Below are positions 1-8,924 of a stretch of DNA of 58,136 nt, piece by piece; the stretch's first letter is position 1, and every line of letters starts with the position of its first letter. The notes under the pieces were generated by a model. That model was not told the origin of the DNA. It worked only from the letters and a program-made list of their open reading frames with translations, and did not search any database. Origin of the DNA: Clostridiaceae bacterium (GTDB taxonomy: Bacteria; Bacillota; Clostridia; Lachnospirales; Lachnospiraceae); assembly GCA_018378255.1 (NCBI GenBank), contig JAGZXV010000012.1, positions 1 to 58,136 of the forward strand, given 5' to 3'. Position numbers and translations under genes: made by a program.

Positions 1-334
1 CTCCCCCGGGCAGGACATAGATATGATCCATCATTTTGCGCCCGGCATAGAGACAGAATTCTTTTAAACTTCCGCTCAGGCCGAGAGAGGCCTGAAAGGA
101 ATAGGGACAGCTGTCGGTATCAATAGGAGCAAGGGGCAAAGACCGGTAATCATAGAAAAAATGCGGCCGGTTCCGTACCTCCATATGGCGCACAAGCTGT
201 TTTTTAGCTTCCGCCATATCGCCGGCTGAAAATGCAGCCCTGACTTTCTCAAGCCCGGGATAAGAAAGATCCAGCGCTCCAAATACCTGTTCATCGGTTA
301 TGTATCGTTCATCCGTTGGAATTGTAAGCATCAT
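1..334 (-). CDS. Heparinase II/III-family protein, N-terminal fragment (runs off the window)
   Basis: The reading frame starts at an ATG at 334 and is open to position 1, so only about 111 N-terminal residues are visible. They resemble the N-terminal segment of heparinase II/III-type lyases: a short helical region with a GDMAEAKKQLVRHMEVR stretch, followed by RPHFFYDY. The lyase at 40962 has the comparable stretch QQNYDGCMDAVVQHFRTR. The start overlaps the stop of the upstream lyase gene (ATGA) and has AAGGAG five bases before it, so translation is probably coupled. It is the fourth visible gene of a minus-strand operon. No catalytic residue is inside the window, so the family call rests on the N-terminal pattern and the context. 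Confidence 0.6.
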   Translation of the reverse strand, partial: MMLTIPTDERYITDEQVFGALDLSYPGLEKVRAAFSAGDMAEAKKQLVRHMEVRNRPHFFYDYRSLPLAPIDTDSCPYSFQASLGLSGSLKEFCLYAGRKMMDHIYVLPGG

Positions 335-2364
335 AAGCTCTCCTTTACTCTTGTCAGTTTATTGTCCTTCCATACCAGACGGTATATGGAACTTCCGAGG
401 CAAAAGGTGATATAAAAGCCGTCCTGCTTCTGTTCCGTCTGATAGGCGGAGCAGGATGGGCCGGACTGTTTGGTGCTGTGAGGAATCAAAACGGCCGCGT
501 GACAGAAGGTTCCCTTCTTTTCCATCCGGTGATTCAGATGCACGATGAGGGAATCATGCCATATGTCGTTGACCGTGGATATCTTTCCCGCCTCGATCTG
601 GGTTTCCATAAAACTGCCGTAAGCCAGTTCGATATTGGGGCGTCCGTCTTCGGCGGTTATCATCCCGAACGGCGTTTCTTTGACAAATGTTCTGTCAGGA
701 TGAAAATGAATCTGGACGGAATCCCCTTCCTCTAAACCGGTTACCTGGTCAATGACCACCAAAAACCGGTTGTCTATCATAGCCAGACACCTGGCCGCCG
801 CGGCCGGTTCATAGTTGTGGTGGCAGGATACTGCGCAGACGATTCCGTCTTCCTCCGTCACGGAGATAAGCCGTCCTTCTTTCTGCGGCCCATATGCCCA
901 GGAAGCCCGGTATTCCCACATGTTCTTCCAGTTTACAGTCAGGCAGTTATGCCAGAATGCGCTTTTAAAATGCTTCCGGTTTTCATCATCTTTATAGGTA
1001 TAAATGCCCGGATCCGTCAAAAGCGGTTCCCCAAAGGCGGTGAGGTCAAACCCGCCCGCGTCGATATGGGCGTGCAGATTCTGTACCGGCGTTCTGCAGG
1101 CGGTCATGAAGCTGATGGCATCCCGTTCCCAGCCTGTTCTTATGTAAACCTGATTCAGATCCTTCTGCCATGCGATGAGTGGAAGATCAGGCTTTTTCGG
1201 GGATGTTACGGCTGTTTCCATCACCTCTTTGATCTGTCTGGTATCGGGAATCCTCCACAGATTATCCCGCACGTCTTCCAACAATGTGGAGACTGGATAA
1301 AAATAGAGGGCGGTTTCTAAATATTTTGGATCCGAATATGCCATATAGCAGGAGACGGCGGCCAGAGACATGGTTTCCTTGTCTGCGATATGGCTGTCCC
1401 CCCATGGGAAGTTGCCTCCGCAGGAGCGTGTGGCATAAACGGAATGGTGGAACATCTTTTCCAGGCGTTCCAGATAAGCTCCTGGGACCTGGATGTTGAA
1501 TTTACGGGCAAACACCGCCCGCATGGCGAACCAGAATACGCATCCGTTGTGATAGGAAGGACAGCCTTCGATCTGGCCTCCGCAGGGGGTGCACTGGGCC
1601 TCCATACAGCGGTCCAGTTCTTTCTGGGAATGGGCCAGATATTCGGCGCTGTTTTTCATTTCCGGGAACAGACAGCTAAAGGACATCAGACCCAGATTTT
1701 CCATCAGGTAGTGGTTGTGATCAGCTTTTGGCCATAAAAGCGGAGAAATCTCGTAAAGGACCCGGCAGTGTTCATAAATGCTGCAGACCAGCTTTTCTAA
1801 AAATTCCAGGGTGAAATAAGGCGTATCCGCCAGTAATTCTATGATGACAGGCCAGGTGCGGTACCCACGGATGCCCACTTCCAGCGCCCGCCAGGTGCTC
1901 AAACCGCTGTAACGTTCCAGGGCATAAGCGCCCGTCTCATCGGTCAGGCCGGGACAAAGATTGGTGTCGATCCAGTCGGCCAGTTCATCGATCGCCTTTT
2001 TTGCGTATTCCAGGTTTCCGGTCAGGCTGTAGGCCTCCGCCATGGTTTTTAAGTGGTGCATGCGGTTTAAATGGAAGGTGTATTCATTGTCATTTACCGG
2101 ATTAAACTGCCATTTTGGGGGATTGCCTACAAAGTAAAGATCCGGCCCGGTGCCCGGCAGAACGAGAAGTCCTTTAAGTGCCTGGTCCGCCAGTTCAATG
2201 GTATGGGCGGCCAGTTCAGGGAACTGCTCTTTTATTACTCTGCCGCGCTCCAGGGCATCTTTTCCCTGATTGGCGTTCAGTATCCTGTCTTTCAGGCGTT
2301 TTAACAGTTCCTGGGAGGTCATGCCCTCCGGCAGAATGTCTTTGGCTGTGATTGTTTGGTTCAT
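331..2364 (-). CDS. Heparinase II/III-like polysaccharide lyase, cytoplasmic
   Basis: A protein of about 677 residues with the layout of heparinase II/III-type lyases: an (alpha/alpha) toroid followed by a beta-sandwich. Visible motifs are PKADHNHYLMENLG near residue 210, IEGCPSYHNG near 265 (Tyr-His pair) and HAHIDAGGFD near 430, which match the His/Tyr-bearing motifs of the family. There is no signal peptide, so it should act on imported oligosaccharides containing uronic acid. The start at 2364 is preferred because GAGG lies six bases before it. An in-frame ATG at 2376 overlaps the sulfatase stop but has poorer spacing. It is paralogous to the lyase at 3785-5770, and the sulfatase lies between them. 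The substrate (heparan-, chondroitin- or ulvan-like) cannot be told from sequence. Confidence 0.85.
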   Translation of the reverse strand: MNQTITAKDILPEGMTSQELLKRLKDRILNANQGKDALERGRVIKEQFPELAAHTIELADQALKGLLVLPGTGPDLYFVGNPPKWQFNPVNDNEYTFHLNRMHHLKTMAEAYSLTGNLEYAKKAIDELADWIDTNLCPGLTDETGAYALERYSGLSTWRALEVGIRGYRTWPVIIELLADTPYFTLEFLEKLVCSIYEHCRVLYEISPLLWPKADHNHYLMENLGLMSFSCLFPEMKNSAEYLAHSQKELDRCMEAQCTPCGGQIEGCPSYHNGCVFWFAMRAVFARKFNIQVPGAYLERLEKMFHHSVYATRSCGGNFPWGDSHIADKETMSLAAVSCYMAYSDPKYLETALYFYPVSTLLEDVRDNLWRIPDTRQIKEVMETAVTSPKKPDLPLIAWQKDLNQVYIRTGWERDAISFMTACRTPVQNLHAHIDAGGFDLTAFGEPLLTDPGIYTYKDDENRKHFKSAFWHNCLTVNWKNMWEYRASWAYGPQKEGRLISVTEEDGIVCAVSCHHNYEPAAAARCLAMIDNRFLVVIDQVTGLEEGDSVQIHFHPDRTFVKETPFGMITAEDGRPNIELAYGSFMETQIEAGKISTVNDIWHDSLIVHLNHRMEKKGTFCHAAVLIPHSTKQSGPSCSAYQTEQKQDGFYITFCLGSSIYRLVWKDNKLTRVKESL

Positions 2365-2372
2365 GGCTGTCC

Positions 2373-3770
2373 TCATTTCCCCGGATGTATGGAATATCCG
2401 GCATTTTTATAATTGGTATCGCCGTCCGGTCCGAATCCTAACTGGGCGCGGCGGCGGCGCATCCGTTCCAGAACTGGTTCATAGTCAGGATCGGAAATCA
2501 GATTTGTGGTTTCTCCCGGGTCTTTTTCCAGGTCCCATAATACTTCCGGCATATCTTCGCCGTAATAATGGTATTTGAGGTTATCCTGCTTAATCATCAG
2601 ATACTGGCCCAGGTACTGGCTGACGGATTCATTGTCCCAGCCTTCGCTGCGGCCTTCCATCAGGCTGGCCAGGGAGCGGCTGTCTAAGTTATCCGGCGTT
2701 TCCAGATGGCACAGATCACACAAGGTAGCGTAAATGTCGCAGAGGTTTACATTTTCTGTCACCCGCCTTGGTTTAAAACGGGATGGGTAACGGATGAACA
2801 GGGGCACCCTGACGCTGGATTCATAGAATTTGTGTTTTGCCCATATTCCGTGTTCACCCAGCATTTCTCCATGATCGCTGGTGAAAATGATGATCCAGTC
2901 GTCCAGGTCCTGCCCGGCTTCCCTGAGTTTATCCAGAATCTGTCCCATATAATTATCCGCTGTTTCGATCATGGCGTAGTAAGCTGCGGTAGTGCGCTGG
3001 ATATCCCTTAATTTCACATCGGAGCCGATTTCCAGATGTTTGGTATCCAGATAAGGGTGTCCGCTCAGCGTTTGCTCTTTTCCGAACAGCGGAACCCGGT
3101 TTAAGTAGTATTTAAACAGGTCCTCATCGCAGAAATAAGGGTAATGAGGCAGCACGAAGCTGGCTTTTAAAAGCAGGGGCTGTTCGGTCTGCTGTTTATC
3201 ATAATAAGGGGATTCGAAAATATCTTCAATGGCATTCAGCGCCCCTAACAGGGTATATTCGTCATTTGCCGTATTTCTGGCATGTCCAACTCCGGCGCGC
3301 AGAACTTCTTTTGCATTGGTCCAGCGGTGGTCGGCCTGGGAAACTCTGAAACGGCTTAATTTTTCTTTGTCCTGGTTTTCGATAAAACGCTCTGTCAGCC
3401 GGGTTTCATTGCCGATCCTGTGCTGCCAGCCCTGCATCTGGTCCGGCCCGTTGTGGTGCAGTTTGCCGCAGCAGACGGTGTGGTATGCATTTTCACTGAA
3501 CGTCCGGGCAAATGTGCGGTAAAAGGGCGGCAGGTCGTCTCCGAACACTTCACATCCGCAGGTGCGGGGGAGCTGTCCGCTCATCAGACACTGTCTGGCC
3601 GGGATGCAGACCGGCGAAGGGGTGTATGCATTTTCAAAAATCACGCTGTCCTTTGCCAGCCAGTCCAGATTGGGGGTGCGCACCACAGGATTGCCGGCAA
3701 ATCCGGCCAGGTCGGGGCGGTGCTCATCGGTCATTAGAAACAGGATATTGGGATACATTTTATTAGCCAT
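2373..3770 (-). CDS. Cys-type sulfatase (S1 family), cytoplasmic
   Basis: A 465-residue alkaline-phosphatase-fold sulfatase. The N-terminus has the metal-binding pattern FLMTDEHRPD, and CIPARQCLMSG near residue 55 is the C-x-P-x-R motif whose Cys is converted to formylglycine. GKLHHNGPDQ and FTSDHGEMLGEHG further along are the other conserved sulfatase motifs. No signal peptide is present. The usual anaerobic maturase (anSME) is not in this window and must be encoded elsewhere. The ATG at 3770 has GGAGG six bases upstream. It lies between two heparinase-like lyase genes in one operon, which suggests removal of sulfate groups from imported sulfated oligosaccharides. The choline-sulfatase-like GKLHH segment does not settle the substrate. 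Confidence 0.88.
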   Translation of the reverse strand: MANKMYPNILFLMTDEHRPDLAGFAGNPVVRTPNLDWLAKDSVIFENAYTPSPVCIPARQCLMSGQLPRTCGCEVFGDDLPPFYRTFARTFSENAYHTVCCGKLHHNGPDQMQGWQHRIGNETRLTERFIENQDKEKLSRFRVSQADHRWTNAKEVLRAGVGHARNTANDEYTLLGALNAIEDIFESPYYDKQQTEQPLLLKASFVLPHYPYFCDEDLFKYYLNRVPLFGKEQTLSGHPYLDTKHLEIGSDVKLRDIQRTTAAYYAMIETADNYMGQILDKLREAGQDLDDWIIIFTSDHGEMLGEHGIWAKHKFYESSVRVPLFIRYPSRFKPRRVTENVNLCDIYATLCDLCHLETPDNLDSRSLASLMEGRSEGWDNESVSQYLGQYLMIKQDNLKYHYYGEDMPEVLWDLEKDPGETTNLISDPDYEPVLERMRRRRAQLGFGPDGDTNYKNAGYSIHPGK

Positions 3771-3784
3771 AAATACCTCCGGTT

Positions 3785-5770
3785 TTATAATTTTTTCAGT
3801 TCATGGGCCGTCAGTCCAAATGAGTACTGCACACCTGAAAGCAGGAACGATACGGCTGCTTCCGGATGACGGGAAACGGTTATATGCTGCGGCACAGGCG
3901 CAGGTTTTCCCTTTGCGGGGCAGAGTACGGATATGAATACTTCCGTCTCTTCCGGCTGGGATTTTTGGTACTGCAGGATTGTGGAATCCCTGTATATGTC
4001 ATTCCGGTCCGATATCCTGGCCGGAATGAGGACCGGGCTGCCCGCATTGCTGGTGACGGTCAGGGAAACATCTTCGTTCCATTGGGCTGTGGCGGTCTGA
4101 TCTTTGAGATGCAGATGAGGGCGGTCGATGTGGAACTGGATCTGAACCGTATCCTCCGGTTTCAGATGATCCACAACGTCCATAACCATCAGAAATTCCC
4201 CGTGAACCAGGGCCAGAGCCCGGGTGTGGATGACCGGTTCATAATTGGCATGGGAAGCGGCGGCCCAGAGAAGTCCCCCTTCCGTCCGGCAGCCGGTGAT
4301 CCGCCCTTCTTTCTGTCTGCCGTATTTCCAGGAACTGATATATTCCCAGGCGTCCTGGTGGTTTATGGTCAAAGTGTTATGCCAGCCCATACTCTTGAAG
4401 TTCTTTCTGTCCTGGCCGTCCTGATAGGTAAATTTGCCCGGATCCACTGCCATGGGGATTCCGAAAGCCGTAAAATCAAAGCCGCAGGGATCGATGTGGG
4501 CATGGTTATTCTGGATTGGGGACCGGCAGGCGAACATCACGCTCAAATCATCCCGTTTCCAGCCTGTACGGAAATATACGTGTTTCAGGGTTTCATTATA
4601 ATAGAGAAGAGGAAGACCGGGAAGTTTTGGACGGCTTTCCTTTAAGGCGGTTATAAAACCGTTCACATCGTCCATCCGCCAAAGCTGTTCTTCTGCTTCT
4701 TTCAGCAAATCTTCATAGCTGTAATAATTCAGGCACAGGCTTAAAAATGCGCTGTCGGAAGTTCCCAGATAGGAACAGACGGCGGCTTTTGCCAAAGTGC
4801 CTGTCATGGTGCTGGTATCGCCCCAGGGAACATTCGTCCCGTTTGGACGGGTTGCATAAAGGGAGTGGACAGCCATCCGCTCAAAGCGTTCCCGATAGTT
4901 TTCCGGCAGTTTAAAATCATATTTTCTGCTGTAGACAAGAACCATTGCAAACCAGAACAGACAGCCGTTATGGTAGGAAGGACAGCCTTCGATCTGCGCC
5001 CCCTGTTTATCCACCTGCTGTTCCATACAGCGGCAAAGCTCTTTTATAGCGTGGGTTTTCCAGGTATCCGAATCCTTTAATTCAGGAAACATACAGGATA
5101 CGGCCAGCAGTCCCAGGTTTTCCATCAGATAGTGGTTGTGGTCCGCCTTCGGCCAGGCCAGAGGCGACAGGTGATAAACAATCTGGCAGTGTTCATATAG
5201 GCTGTAAAGGGCTGATTCGAACACGTCTGCGGTAAAATAGGAAGAACCGCATAAGCCTTCCAGCACCGGACACCAGGTACGGTATGGACGGATTCCGCAT
5301 TCTAAAAGACGCCATTCTTTTGCCGCCGGAGAATTAAAGTATCCGGTTTTTGGACTGCCGTCTTCATCAAAAACAGGCGGCCTGGGGCAGGATGATATCC
5401 AGTCCTTCAGTTCCTCTATGATTTTTTTTGAATAGGCCTCATCCCCTGTAACTGAATAAGCATAGAGCATGGGGAGCCAGTGGTTCATACGGCTTATCTG
5501 AAATACGTATTCGTTGTTGTGATAAGGATCTTCGTGCCAGCCGGGCGGATTGCCGATCTGGGATTTCTTTCCGTTTCCGGGGAGCAGTACCAGTCCGTTC
5601 ATGGCATCCTGAGCCTCTTTTAAAACGGAAGTTATGATTTCCGGCAGTTCCCGCCGGATGATTTCTGCTTTGCCTTTAAGGGCAGGATTTTGTTTCGTTC
5701 GTTCTTTGAACTGGCTGAATGCCTGTTCCATGGTCAGTGGTTCTTTCAGTATTTGATTATGGCTCTGCAT
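3785..5770 (-). CDS. Heparinase II/III-like polysaccharide lyase, cytoplasmic (first gene of the minus operon)
   Basis: About 661 residues, closely related in layout to the lyase at 331-2364. It shares PKADHNHYLMENLG near residue 205, IEGCPSYHNG near 260 and HAHIDPCGFD near 420. The frame is open back to 5941, but the ATG at 5770 follows AGAAAGGA and begins the part similar to the paralogue, so the upstream extension is probably not translated. No signal peptide is seen. It is the promoter-proximal gene of the lyase-sulfatase-lyase-lyase operon, divergent from the oligosaccharide ABC transporter at 6272. Two nearly parallel lyases flanking one sulfatase suggest different linkages or sulfation states of one polymer. 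Confidence 0.85.
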   Translation of the reverse strand: MQSHNQILKEPLTMEQAFSQFKERTKQNPALKGKAEIIRRELPEIITSVLKEAQDAMNGLVLLPGNGKKSQIGNPPGWHEDPYHNNEYVFQISRMNHWLPMLYAYSVTGDEAYSKKIIEELKDWISSCPRPPVFDEDGSPKTGYFNSPAAKEWRLLECGIRPYRTWCPVLEGLCGSSYFTADVFESALYSLYEHCQIVYHLSPLAWPKADHNHYLMENLGLLAVSCMFPELKDSDTWKTHAIKELCRCMEQQVDKQGAQIEGCPSYHNGCLFWFAMVLVYSRKYDFKLPENYRERFERMAVHSLYATRPNGTNVPWGDTSTMTGTLAKAAVCSYLGTSDSAFLSLCLNYYSYEDLLKEAEEQLWRMDDVNGFITALKESRPKLPGLPLLYYNETLKHVYFRTGWKRDDLSVMFACRSPIQNNHAHIDPCGFDFTAFGIPMAVDPGKFTYQDGQDRKNFKSMGWHNTLTINHQDAWEYISSWKYGRQKEGRITGCRTEGGLLWAAASHANYEPVIHTRALALVHGEFLMVMDVVDHLKPEDTVQIQFHIDRPHLHLKDQTATAQWNEDVSLTVTSNAGSPVLIPARISDRNDIYRDSTILQYQKSQPEETEVFISVLCPAKGKPAPVPQHITVSRHPEAAVSFLLSGVQYSFGLTAHELKKL

Positions 5771-6001
5771 GTTTTTTTCCTTTCTGATCATTCCATTATC
5801 TCCATTATAGAGTCGGTAAATATTGGCATCAATGATGGTTTTTTGAAAAATACCATAATTTTGTAAAAGGCTGTTCACTTGTTTCCAAAGCCCTGTAACC
5901 GCTCTTTTAAAATGGGAAAAAGCCAGAGGTGAAATTAACAAAATGCCATTTCTTTGGACGGAAATTTATAGCGCAAAAAAATGTAAAAAGCCAGCAAAGG
6001 C

Positions 6002-6023
6002 GCATAAAACCGATGTTTTATGC
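6002..6023. promoter_or_regulatory. Inverted repeat in the divergent lyase/transporter control region
   Basis: GCATAAAAC and GTTTTATGC form perfect 9-bp arms around a 4-bp centre. The repeat sits roughly midway in the 501-bp region between the starts at 5770 and 6272. This is a plausible operator for a regulator controlling both directions. No other gene is seen in 5771-6271; the rest is AT-rich. Confidence 0.4.
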
Positions 6024-6105
6024 ATTTCTTATAACCGTTTTGATATCTTAAAAAAAGATTAAAATTATAGCTGCAAAAAAGTGGTATTTTACAAAATGTT
6101 CATAA

Positions 6106-6134
6106 TTGCCTATTGAAAACTCCTGTGATACCAT
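6106..6134 (+). promoter_or_regulatory. Candidate promoter of the ABC transporter operon
   Basis: TTGCCT and TACCAT are separated by 17 bases, with TG one base before the -10 element (extended -10). It would give a leader of about 130 nt before the binding-protein gene. The elements are weak matches, so this is tentative. Confidence 0.35.
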
Positions 6135-6271
6135 GAGTGCAGAGTAATTGCCGGCGCAGTAAGACAGGGGAAGGCGCCAACGGTCTTAAAGGCATGGCAG
6201 TTATCATTTTAAATGAGTTAAAAGCTGCTAAATTAAGTGAGTTTAAGCAAGCAGCAGAAGGAGAAGAAAGT

Positions 6272-7927
6272 ATGAGAAAAACATTTAAGCGGATTATGGC
6301 TGGCGTAATGGTGTCTGCAATGGCAGTTACATCATTGGCAGGATGCGGATCTTCTAAAAAGGAAGAAGCACCAACTACAGCAAATCAGACAACAGCGGCA
6401 GGTACGACTGCGGGAACTCAGGGAGCAGAAGAAACAACGGCAGCAGAAGTTAAGGAAGAGCCGGTTCAGATGGAATGGCTGGTTGGAGAGACTTCAGCAG
6501 AAGTTGATGACAACGCAGAAGTTGTTAAAATGATAGAAGAACGTTTCAATATTGATTTGAAAACATGGTATGTGGATGCCAACAAGTTCCGTGAGAACTT
6601 AAATGTACGTTTTGCAGGCGGAGAAATGCCTGACGTGCTGGTAGTGAACGATTTGTCACTGCTTCCTACCTATGTGGACGGAGGAATCATCGGTGAACTT
6701 CCTATTGAACTGATCCGTGAAAAAGCGCCTCATTATGCAGCGGTAGCGGACGAGCACGATGACGGAACTTTATGGAGCACAATGATTTATAAAGGAAAGA
6801 ACTACGGTGTTACCAATCCTATGGATGCGGTTCCTATGGCTATGTTCTGGAGAAAAGACTGGCTTGACAAGTTAAACCTGGAAGTTCCTGAAACATTGGA
6901 AGATTATGAAAAAGTCCTCACCGCATTTGTGGAACAGGATCCTGATGGAAACGGAAAGAAAGATACGGCAGGTATGGCTGAACGTACCTTTGGCGCAGTA
7001 TTCGGCGCTTACGGGCTCCGCTGCGTAACAGGCGGAAAACCTGGCTTTAAAGTAGAAGAGATGCAGCTTGGCGAAGACAATGTACCGTTCTTCCCATATA
7101 TTCATCCGGATGCAAAGAAAGCTTTGACAACATTACATGACTGGTATCAGAAGGGAATCCTGGATAAAGAGTTTATTACAGGTGAAAACCATGGCGGATA
7201 TACATGGCTGTCCCATTCCTTCATGAACGGCAAGATCGGTTTAACATCTGCTCAGCCATATCACTACCTGAACTCCAGCACAGATACTACTGACGAAAGC
7301 AACTGGGGCGTATGTATGAAAGAATTAAAAGGTCTTGATCCGAATGCAGATATCGTTATCGGACCGGCACCGGTTGGACCAGACGGAAAATCAGGTACAG
7401 AAGGATGGAACCTGACAGGACGTTTAACATGCCTTACAACAAAAGGCGTATCTGATCCTCGTAAAGTGGATGCATTCTTAGCAATGCTGGACGCTTATTA
7501 TGCAGATATGGAATATGCACAGTTAGTAAACTACGGCCTGGAAGGCAAACACTTTGAAATGACAGACAATGGCCCGATCCGTCTGATGGAAGGTACAGAA
7601 CTGAGAAAAGAAGGCGTTTTACAGGTTGACTTCGGAAGCACCGTTACATTTGCAGAAAATATCACACCTCAGAAGACAAAATTCGGTCACGATGTAACCG
7701 GAAACGGATATTATCGTTTTAATGCTCCTCCTACAGAGGAATTCGCTAATGTAATTGCAACATTGGATACATTGACAGAGCAGGCTTATTTCGATATGAT
7801 TACTGGTGCGAAGCCTCTCGATTACTTTGAGACATATGTAGAAGAATTTAAGAAAGCCGGCGGAGAAGCAGCTGAGAAAGCAGTACAGGCAGCTTATGCA
7901 GAAAAAGTTTCTGCAATCAACAAATAA
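6272..7927 (+). CDS. Extracellular solute-binding lipoprotein of a sugar ABC transporter (LplA type)
   Basis: About 551 residues. The N-terminus is a lipoprotein signal: basic MRKTFKR, a hydrophobic stretch, and the lipobox LAGC with Cys25. A Thr/Ala/Glu-rich linker follows, then a family-1 binding domain of the large type that partners LplB/LplC permeases. The start at 6272 follows AAGGAG; the open frame upstream to 6137 lacks a signal peptide at its N-terminus and is unlikely to be used. It should capture oligosaccharides at the cell surface. Two permease genes follow directly, and the lyase/sulfatase operon diverges from it, so its ligand is probably the same acidic glycan. Confidence 0.9.
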   Translation: MRKTFKRIMAGVMVSAMAVTSLAGCGSSKKEEAPTTANQTTAAGTTAGTQGAEETTAAEVKEEPVQMEWLVGETSAEVDDNAEVVKMIEERFNIDLKTWYVDANKFRENLNVRFAGGEMPDVLVVNDLSLLPTYVDGGIIGELPIELIREKAPHYAAVADEHDDGTLWSTMIYKGKNYGVTNPMDAVPMAMFWRKDWLDKLNLEVPETLEDYEKVLTAFVEQDPDGNGKKDTAGMAERTFGAVFGAYGLRCVTGGKPGFKVEEMQLGEDNVPFFPYIHPDAKKALTTLHDWYQKGILDKEFITGENHGGYTWLSHSFMNGKIGLTSAQPYHYLNSSTDTTDESNWGVCMKELKGLDPNADIVIGPAPVGPDGKSGTEGWNLTGRLTCLTTKGVSDPRKVDAFLAMLDAYYADMEYAQLVNYGLEGKHFEMTDNGPIRLMEGTELRKEGVLQVDFGSTVTFAENITPQKTKFGHDVTGNGYYRFNAPPTEEFANVIATLDTLTEQAYFDMITGAKPLDYFETYVEEFKKAGGEAAEKAVQAAYAEKVSAINK

Positions 7928-7961
7928 CAGGATTCCGGCCAGCCGTGGGAGGTAATATTAA

Positions 7962-8915
7962 GTGAAAGTAGCAAAAAATGTAGAAAAGGTTACAGCAGGC
8001 AAAAAATCTAAAAGAGGATTTATTGGCAATCTGGTCTACTATAAAGAGTATTACATCATGCTGATTCCGGGCCTGTTGTTTTTCCTGGTGTTCTGCTATG
8101 GACCAATGTATGGGCTGATCATCGCTTTTCAGGATTATTATCCGTTAAAGGGCGTCAGCGGGAGCGCATTTGTGGGCCTGAAGCATTTTAAGGCACTGTT
8201 TTCGGATCCGTTCTTCATGTCCGTATTGAAAAACACGATCATTATCAGTCTTTACAAACTGGTGATCTGCTTCCCGGCGCCGATCATCTTATGCCTGGCA
8301 TTGAATGAAATTAAAAGCATGCGTTTTAAGAAAGTGGCCCAGTCCATTTCTTATCTGCCTCATTTTATCTCCTGGGTAGTGGTTTCAGGAATTATCATCG
8401 AATTCCTGTCCCCTTCCCGGGGCCCTATTAATATTCTTCTTCAGAATATGGGCATTGAACCGATCTTCTTCGTAGCTGAACCAAAGTGTTTCCGTGGAGT
8501 GCTGGTGCTCTCCGACCTCTGGAAATCTATCGGCTGGGGTTCTATCGTTTACCTGGCCGCAGTTACATCCGTAGATCCCACCCTTTATGAGGCGGCTGAG
8601 ATGGACGGAGCAGGAAGGATTAAAAAGATTATCCATGTGACGCTGCCGGCATTGGCGCCGATCATCACCGTTATGTTTATTATGGAATCAGGTAAGATCT
8701 TAAATGACAGCTTTGAGCAGGTTTATAACTTCCTTACCCCGTCTACCTATGCCGTAGGCGACGTTATTTCAACTTTTGTATACCGGATGGGTATCCAGAA
8801 GATGCAGTACAGTTTTACAACGGCGGTGGATTTATTCAAAAACGGCATATCGTTTATGCTTGTAATTCTGACCAATTACATAGCGCGGAAAACCAACGAT
8901 TATGCATTGTGGTAA
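7962..8915 (+). CDS. Sugar ABC transporter permease (LplB type)
   Basis: 317 residues with about six membrane segments. The cytoplasmic EAA loop reads EAAEMDGAGRIKKIIHVTLP, which contacts the ATPase. It starts with GTG at 7962, nine bases after GGGAGG. With the next gene it forms the membrane channel for the binding protein at 6272. No ATPase gene is present; such systems in Firmicutes usually share an MsmX-type ATPase encoded elsewhere. Confidence 0.92.
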   Translation: MKVAKNVEKVTAGKKSKRGFIGNLVYYKEYYIMLIPGLLFFLVFCYGPMYGLIIAFQDYYPLKGVSGSAFVGLKHFKALFSDPFFMSVLKNTIIISLYKLVICFPAPIILCLALNEIKSMRFKKVAQSISYLPHFISWVVVSGIIIEFLSPSRGPINILLQNMGIEPIFFVAEPKCFRGVLVLSDLWKSIGWGSIVYLAAVTSVDPTLYEAAEMDGAGRIKKIIHVTLPALAPIITVMFIMESGKILNDSFEQVYNFLTPSTYAVGDVISTFVYRMGIQKMQYSFTTAVDLFKNGISFMLVILTNYIARKTNDYALW

Positions 8916-8924
8916 GGAGAGGAA

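Noticed and set aside
3866..4645. 259-codon open frame on the plus strand
   Set aside because: Antisense to a lyase with clear family motifs; no ribosome site and no recognisable domain.
5771..5941. N-terminal extension of the lyase at 3785
   Set aside because: The extra 57 residues have no counterpart in the paralogue and the ATG at 5770 has its own ribosome site.
6137..6271. N-terminal extension of the binding protein
   Set aside because: It would bury the lipoprotein signal 45 residues inside the protein; the ATG at 6272 gives a normal signal.
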